Shown in pieces: positions 57,755-64,000 of a DNA stretch of 64,000 bases. The position numbers and the translations under genes are program-made. Source of the stretch: Astropecten irregularis (lineage: Eukaryota > Echinodermata > Asteroidea > Paxillosida > Astropectinidae); contig OZ020258.1 in assembly GCA_963971285.1 (NCBI GenBank), positions 12,544,614 through 12,608,613 of the forward strand, in the 5' to 3' direction. A model generated the notes under the pieces. It saw nothing but the letters and a program-made list of their open reading frames with translations, searched no databases and had not been told where the DNA came from. Numbering within the stretch: position 1 is the stretch's first letter; each line of letters opens with the position of its first letter.

Positions 57755-59573
57755 TTATGTTTTTGCTGAATGAGTTTTTCCTAGGGATACATTTCGAGCT
57801 ACACATTTGGATAAGTTGTGAGGTGCCTTACTACGCCTTTTTTGGGGTAGCAGTTTGGGGTTTGGGGCTTTGCTGCTGGTGGAAGTGGATTGTGCTTGCT
57901 TAGTAGGTCTACCACACCCAAGGCTTCTCCGTCCACCAAGTGGGGTCTTTCTCCGTGCAACTGCAGTTGGCTGGACACCAATTACTTTTCCAGCTTGCTT
58001 TGAACAGGAACGAAACCGGCTGCGATCTACCCCGGAATATTTACCAAATGTCATCAGAGCTGACTGCAATGCTGCATCTGTCTTGATCTTGTTGAAGCTT
58101 TTTAGGAATGTCCGTATTGGGTCACGGAACATATTTGGGCTGTTATGTTTTTTTGCAATGAGAGCTTCAGCGAACGCCTTGATTTCATCATCGCTCCTGC
58201 CCTCTTCCTCATCAACTTGCTGGTCTTCCATGGTCTGTTCCTGCTGTTCATCAATAGTTGGAGAAAGTTGTAGGCTGGTCGCACTAGAGGTTGATTGCAT
58301 CGCGCTATCCATCATACTTGTGGTATCATCTCGCCCTACCTGCAAGGAAGCAAACCAAGCACTACTCATCTCCTTACCCACAGCAACTTTGAAGAATAAC
58401 TGCCTCAGTGCTGGGCTATTCTGTGGACTTGTGTTGATACTGGACACAAAGAAGTGCTTGGATACGATATGCTGATGTTTGCAGGGACCTCCATTGACAC
58501 CGATTACACAGGAACAGACAGCAGCCACCATGTCTACATGGTATGTAACATCGGCAGACTTCTGTGAAGGAACCTGAAACTCATGGTCATTCAGTCTGGT
58601 GATGCTGCTTGCAGGAAGATCCCAGTTGGAGATGGAAAGGTAGCGAGATGTTATGGCATGACCCAGCCTATTATTGGCCACGTCCAACAGCTTCCGTTCA
58701 TAATATTGTTCAAGTCGAGTAGAGAGGAAGTCAACAAGCTGAACCATATTGAATGCTTTAGTTCTGATGAAAATTTTGTCCTTCATTATCCGCATTGCAG
58801 ATTCGCAGTAGTTGTTGGTGTTGTTGCCTCTAATAGGCAAATCTTTGCGGAAGCAAATAGCCCATATCTGTCGCCGTTTGTACAGATCTTGTACATGAAG
58901 AAGATAATCACGATACTTTGTTGCTGTCTCATCACTCTGGAGACTGGTGAAATGATCTTCAAGGCTAGTTGGTGTCTCGGCATTCATCATCTTTTTTACC
59001 AGGCGCAGAAGATGTGGCCTATCATCCTTTGAGATCCCATGCTTGGAATCCCAAAGGAAACGCCACATGGCTTGTAGCACATGAAAAGTGCACAAGAGCA
59101 GATTCGACTGAGGAAATTCCTTCTTCAGCGAGTTCCTCTCAGACTGGGAATCGTCAGTCATGAAGACGTCAGGGCCATTCCCTCCTCTGCCAAAGAAGGC
59201 ATCAGGAGGAAACAGCCCCTTGACGAGTCGCAACCCCTCCGTCAAAACATCTTCCGATTCCGATGTTGTTACAAATACACCAAGGGGCAGCCCTCCTGCA
59301 CACGAATGTGTAAGCATTATGAATACCCTGCACCCATGGCGATCCATTCCTCCAGATGAATCTAAGAAAACGAGCTCACCACTTTGCTGAATGAAGCGAT
59401 GAACCCTTTTCATCAAGGGGGTACAAATGGCCACACATATATTCTCACCTACATGGGTCAGTCTGCAGGACAGTTCTTCAGTGTTGTAGCCATCAACCTT
59501 CCTTGCAAGATCGATAAGCATTCGTTCTCCATCTGGGTGGCCATAGTGCGACTTGAATATCTTATAGTAAAGC
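57755..59573 (-). CDS. MULE/SWIM gene last exon (catalytic domain and SWIM)
   Basis: 1819 bases from LYYKIFKSHYGHPDGERM to the stop. Acceptor TTTGTTTGCAG. It holds the whole DDE-like core and the SWIM finger. Opposite-strand frames here have no support. Confidence 0.9.
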
Positions 59574-62500
59574 CTGCAAACAAAACACAAAGGGTCACGC
59601 GGTAAATAATTTTGTAAAATATACCATTACTTGTTATATGTGGAATAATTATCATGAATATTAAATGATTTTTGGTTGGGAAATAGATAATATCCAAATA
59701 AGGCTTGGCCTTGGAATAATTATGTTTATTGAAGCCTTTGATGTATAAAATAATTACTGGTACTAGGCGTGGTTCTAGAGCCAATTTTGTTGTTTGTTTG
59801 TTTGTTGGGGTGTTTGTTTGTTTATTTGTTTATTTGTTTGTTTGTTGGGGTATTGGGGCCGGTGTTTGTTTGTTTGTTTGTTGGGGTGTTCGTTTGGGTT
59901 TTTTTTTGGGGGGGGGGCTATAGAAGAGCCTAGCTAGACCCTTCTAACATTCGCTTCTGTTATGTCTTTATTAGGAGTAGAAACGCATGCATTTGTATCC
60001 TACACAACAAGTTGTTTATGTAATCGGTGCGGTGCGTAATAACTTAAAAGATCCAGGATTATTAAGCTTTTTTTTCAGTTGAATTTTTTTTTTTTGGGGG
60101 GGGGGGGGGCTAGACAACCGCCACTGCCCGGTTCTTGGAAAGTACAAGCAAGAGAAAACACGAGTAACTGTGACACAATCTGCTTTCTGCTGATCTTTGT
60201 ACTCAACTGATAAATGTATTTGTACTCATGAAAATGATTCATGCAAAAGGTTGATTTCTTTAAACGTTTTTTTCGAAGGACAGTGTTCCCCTATGTTAGG
60301 CAAACAACAAAAACATTCAGTTTTTGATGTTTCTCATATAGACCAACAATAATTTGTTTCAAGACCCAAAGACTCACCTGTAACACCATGCCGATTCAGG
60401 ACATTGAGATCGGTCAGCAGACACAAAGGCATAATTGTCACCATGCTCCTCTTGTAGGTCATATTTGTGAGCGCTGAGAGCAGTGGAGGGTGAGTGCCCA
60501 GACTGAAAGAGTGTCTTAAACTTCTCAGTAACTGCATCAGAGACATCTCGGTGTTTCAAAGCATCAGCACAGTGAAGTGGGTGGTTGTGTAAATACTGAA
60601 GCTTTACAATCATTGGCAAGTTGGCATCAGCATGGATATCTGTGGATCTAACGATACAAATCAAAAGAGCAATGCATTTTCAATTAAATCACGTTCATAT
60701 GACAACTTTGCATTTCTTATTCATTCTTACACATTTCATTCATCACTTACTATAATTATTTTGAATCCTCACAAGTTTTGCAATTTTGTTTATTTGATAA
60801 TCTCACTCACAAAATAGGCCTACTCATTTGTTGTTGAAAATATTTGTGTATATTTTCTTGGCCTTGAATCTCCTGCTTAGGGAGTAATGTGTGTAAAGGG
60901 GGAGCAAAATCATACATGTGGCATGTGGAAAGCAAAACAGAGAGACAGGTCCCATTCGTCTTATAAACCACAAGGCAAAAAAATTGATGGATGAATATAT
61001 AGAGTGACATCTTACTTATATTTATTTGTAACACAGAAAATTAGAAGAACCGGAATGCGCTCCAAAAGTTTTTCAGAAGCTTTTATCCGTGTAGTGTATA
61101 CCAAGCTCAAGAAAAAAACTTTTATTAAGAGGCATCATAATTCTAGTTCAATTTGAAAATGGTTAACGGCGGTGGGAGTAAGGGTGGGATGGGGTGGAAA
61201 AAAGGAAAGGGACAAAGGGAGGAATGAAGGAAGGGGGGGAGAGGGCAGGTATAGGACGAAGGGAAGGGGAGGTAATGCTAAGGGTAGGGTGGGGTATGTA
61301 AGGGGGAGGAGGAAGAAAGGTGGATGGGAAAGAAAAAGGGAACAGGGGAGGGAAAAGACAAAGGGAGAGAAAGAGGGGAGTAATGGGTGAAAAGGAAAGG
61401 TTTATAGGTAAAGGTGAGGTGTAGGTGGAGGGTGGGGGGGGGGGAAGAGAAAAAGGGAAAGGAGAAGGGGGTGTGTGGAAAGAGGGGGAGGGATGGGGAG
61501 GGGAAAGGGGAGATGTAGAAGTACGGTTGGGGATGGGTGGGTGGGTAAGGTTATAGGAGAAAAGGAAAGAGAAAGGATAGAAAACAAGGGAAACAAAAAA
61601 AAAGACAGGGATAGGAAGGAAGAATGGGGGGGGGGCTAAAGAAGGGGGGGGGGGTGGGGGGGGGGGTTGGGGGGGGGGGTTAATTCGAGGTCAGAATGTG
61701 GAAGATGGGCAGATGGGCCAGTGGATGGACAATAAACCTATCATCAGCTGTGGTGGTCCAGGTTAGGAAAGAAAAGGGAACTTGAGTAAATGTGGAGAGG
61801 GGAAGGGTGGGTAATTAGACATACCAACTGTCTACAAAGTGTAATATATCACAGGAACCGAGACAGAACAACTGTCTGAAGTCAAAATTACCGTATAGGT
61901 CCTGATGCATGTGGGGGGGGGGGGGGGGGGGGGGGTGTAAAGGGGGAGCAAAACCATACATGTGGCGTGTGGAAAGCAAAAAAGGAAGGACAGGTCCCAT
62001 TCGTCTATAAACCACAAGACAAACAAATTGATGGATAAATATATCTATCTTACTTATATTAAATAAGGATTACACACTGCAACAATGTTACCACGAAACT
62101 CTTCACATTTCACAATGCCCTTGTGTTTTTACATGGCATGTCAAAATAGGGTAGGTGATCAAAGGTATGGATTTTTCTATTTGTTTTTTTTGCCAAATAG
62201 TTTTCTTGTACAATCATATCAAGGCATCTGTGTGTAGTCAAGGTTTAAGGGTTATAATAAGATTTTTTTCCATTTTTTCCTGATAAAATATTTGGTGTTG
62301 CATCCAAAAAATAGGGTTGGTGGGGTAACCGGAAACAGAACAATTTTATTTCATTTTTTTTTTTTTTGGGGGGGGGGGGGGCAATGGTTTTAAATACCAC
62401 TAAAGCTTAATACACGTACTAATTTACAGTCATCGAATGATTGACTGTTGGGAAAAATAACTGGAACTTACCTGCTCTTTCTGTTGGTTATCACACGCTT

Positions 62501-63848
62501 GACAGTGATGGTCATATTTGCTGGACAGTTGGTATTCTTGGAGCTGGCTTTTGCATCAGCAGTGGCACTTCTTGGTAAGGTATTATGTTGACACCTTAGG
62601 GTGACCTTGAAGATGTTCTTCTTCATATCTCCCATACTTGAATCTATCCACTGGATCCTGAACGTGTTTTTGGATTTTTCCTCGAAAGATCTCAACCATG
62701 CTCGTGCCTCAGCTTCAGTCGAAACATTGAGTCGCAATAATGCAGTGAAGCCTCCGTTGGACCCCTCTTTGGTGAATTGACACAAAGTGTGTTCATACTG
62801 ATCAGGAAGTACTGCCTGTATAGACAAAAACAAATGTTCAAGAACTAAAATGTGTCAAGTTAAGTTATCAAAGTAATGAATTTCACTACTTTCTTTCAAA
62901 TGGTGTCCAGAAAGTTTTAAACTTCACCATTAAATTGCTAGCTACATATCCTGAATTTAAAACAATAATTCAACCTACAAAAAAAAAACTTGCCACCAAA
63001 AACTGTTGAAGTTATACATTTATTTTGAACAATTAACCACTAAAGTGTCGGTACGACTACCCCAAAAACTGTTGATAGACCCAATACTTCACTGGACCAC
63101 AAAAAACAATTACTTAATAGGCCTAAGTGTCAGACTATAGATAACTCGATATTATGACATATACGTACTCAAAAAAGACTAAGGAACATCTTCAGGCACG
63201 GGCGTAAGTAAGTAAGTCACGAGGGAGGGGGTCTTGGGGATATACCCCCCCCCCAGAAAAGTATCCAACTGTGTTACAGGGGATTAACACCTCATCAACC
63301 TAAGAAAACTACACAGTCATACATGTAGCTCTTTAGATATTTAAATCCCTAAAGTAAACATTAGCCACATACAGCATGATTTCACTTCCTGTTGCTAGGT
63401 TAGGCCATGTACATGTACAAGTATACAAATACACTGTACATGATACAATGCTGAATCCTAATATAAATAATCTATTTTATTTATAATAATCCTCCTAACA
63501 AATTGCTCTGTTTTGATAACTATTACAACCAATTCATGTAATCTGCATTGTTCACTGACACACTGACCAGTGATGAGTAACTGACTGTTCACTTCATACC
63601 TTAAGAAATTATAAATTGTTCTTGTTTGGTAATACCATTCCTCCTTAATACCTATTACTATTACCTTATTTAATTACAAAAGATGGTCTGAATAAATAAA
63701 AAAATATAAAATAAAAAAATGGCTTCCTTACTAGACCTTAGTCTTTTTGGAGTATATGTATAATATTGAGTTATTTGAATATTACCAGTGGATCACCATC
63801 TGGGATATAGACCTTGGTGATATACACATTGAGCAAGGCTGACACTTG
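57755..63848 (-). CDS. MULE transposase-like protein with SWIM zinc finger (4 exons visible, 5' end missing)
   Basis: Exons of 63, 344, 270 and 1819 bases join in one frame: 831 residues plus stop. The middle looks like a MULE-type DDE transposase: FLDSSGGMD (D about 297), VFMTDDSQSE (D 366/367), CTFHVLQAMWRFLW (the C..H..W motif) and TNNYCESAMRIMKD (E about 483). A SWIM zinc finger follows at 579-592 (CSC, eight residues, CKH). The C-terminal tail is basic and Q/E/D-rich in part. The family covers Mutator-type transposases and domesticated ZSWIM-like proteins of animals. All acidic residues and zinc ligands are present and no stops interrupt the frame. It could be a live transposase with introns or a domesticated gene; no terminal repeats were found. 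Confidence 0.85.
60378..60647 (-). CDS. MULE/SWIM gene exon
   Basis: 270 bases: STDIHADANLPMIVKLQYLH then NHPLHCADALKHRDVSDAV. The YLHNHPLH segment recalls the HNHP zinc-binding end of FLYWCH/FAR1-type DNA-binding domains. Acceptor TGTATCGTTAG, donor ACAG|GTGAGT. Confidence 0.87.
60890..62050. repeat. Direct duplication of about 115 bases, 1.04 kb apart
   Basis: 60891-61010 and 61934-62045 both run GTGTAAAGGGGGAGCAAAA through GACAGGTCCCATTCGTCT to AAATTGATGGATRAATATAT, in the same orientation within one intron. Confidence 0.65.
61165..61680. repeat. Purine-rich tract with poly(G) runs
   Basis: About 500 bases almost free of C and with little T on the plus strand (GGGAAAGG units), ending in several G runs near 61627-61680. 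Poly(G) of 9 or more recurs at 59906, 60100, 61913 and 62368, two of them after poly(T). Confidence 0.75.
62472..62815 (-). CDS. MULE/SWIM gene exon
   Basis: 344 bases: AVLPDQYEHTLCQFTKEGSN to VKRVITNRKS, with C/H residues (LRCQHN, NCPANM) like a FLYWCH/FAR1-type zinc module. Acceptor TCTATACAG, donor GCAG|GTAAGT. Confidence 0.87.
63786..63848 (-). CDS. MULE/SWIM gene, most 5' exon visible
   Basis: 21 codons QVSALLNVYITKVYIPDGDP then L, phase 0. Donor CTG|GTAATA; acceptor CTAGTTTAG is pyrimidine-poor. An in-frame stop lies just upstream of the acceptor, so this is an internal exon. Confidence 0.6.
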
Positions 63849-63887
63849 CTAAACTAGTACTAGTACTAGTATTAGTATCGCTATGAG

Positions 63888-64000
63888 NNNNNNNNNNNNN
63901 NNNNNNNNNNNNNNNNNNNNNNNNNNNNNNNNNNNNNNNNNNNNNNNNNNNNNNNNNNNNNNNNNNNNNNNNNNNNNNNNNNNNNNNNNNNNNNNNNNNN
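63888..64000. other. Assembly gap (N)
   Basis: 113 undetermined bases at the right edge; the upstream exons of the MULE/SWIM gene, and perhaps of TRPN, lie beyond. Confidence 1.

Noticed and set aside
57855-58475. A 206-codon plus-strand frame
   Set aside because: It is opposite the last exon of the MULE/SWIM gene and shows no domain; a codon-bias shadow.

Overview
The window is animal nuclear DNA. Genes are split by GT-AG introns and embedded in AT-rich sequence crowded with MITEs, tRNA-derived SINEs, LINE fragments and minisatellites. Three genes could be assembled exon by exon from splice sites, reading phase and protein content. All three lie on the minus strand. A TRPN channel, a DDX43-type KH/DEAD-box helicase and dense TTAA-flanked MITEs suggest a marine invertebrate, perhaps an echinoderm or hemichordate; that placement is inference.

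Layout, left to right. (1) 18-8028: the 5' part of a DDX43-like RNA helicase gene, seven coding exons covering the KH domain and the linker into the DEAD-box core; the helicase core lies left of the window. (2) 8.0-17.3 kb: intergenic, with a 103-bp tandem array, a 5'-truncated CR1/L2-like LINE inside a minisatellite, a hAT-type MITE with an 8-bp target duplication, and other MITEs. (3) 17363-54437: most of a TRPN (NOMPC-type) mechanosensory channel gene in 21 exons: about 21 ankyrin repeats, then one 1348-base exon with all membrane segments and the TRP box, then two C-terminal exons. About eight further ankyrin repeats and the N-terminus expected for the family are not visible. (4) 57755-63848: a multi-exon gene for a MULE-type DDE transposase-like protein with a SWIM zinc finger; its 5' end runs into an N gap at 63888.

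The three genes have no evident shared pathway: mechanotransduction (TRPN), RNA unwinding often tied to the germline (DDX43 family), and transposase-derived DNA binding. If the missing TRPN 5' exons lie beyond the gap, the MULE/SWIM gene sits inside a TRPN intron.

Introns and intergenic DNA hold a layered record of transposition. Three MITE families share TTAAAGG termini and TTAA target sites; hAT-, Mutator- and Harbinger-like insertions have exact target duplications; several long hairpins are present; and two TRPN introns consist mostly of short-period repeats. Nothing prokaryotic, viral or CRISPR-like was seen.
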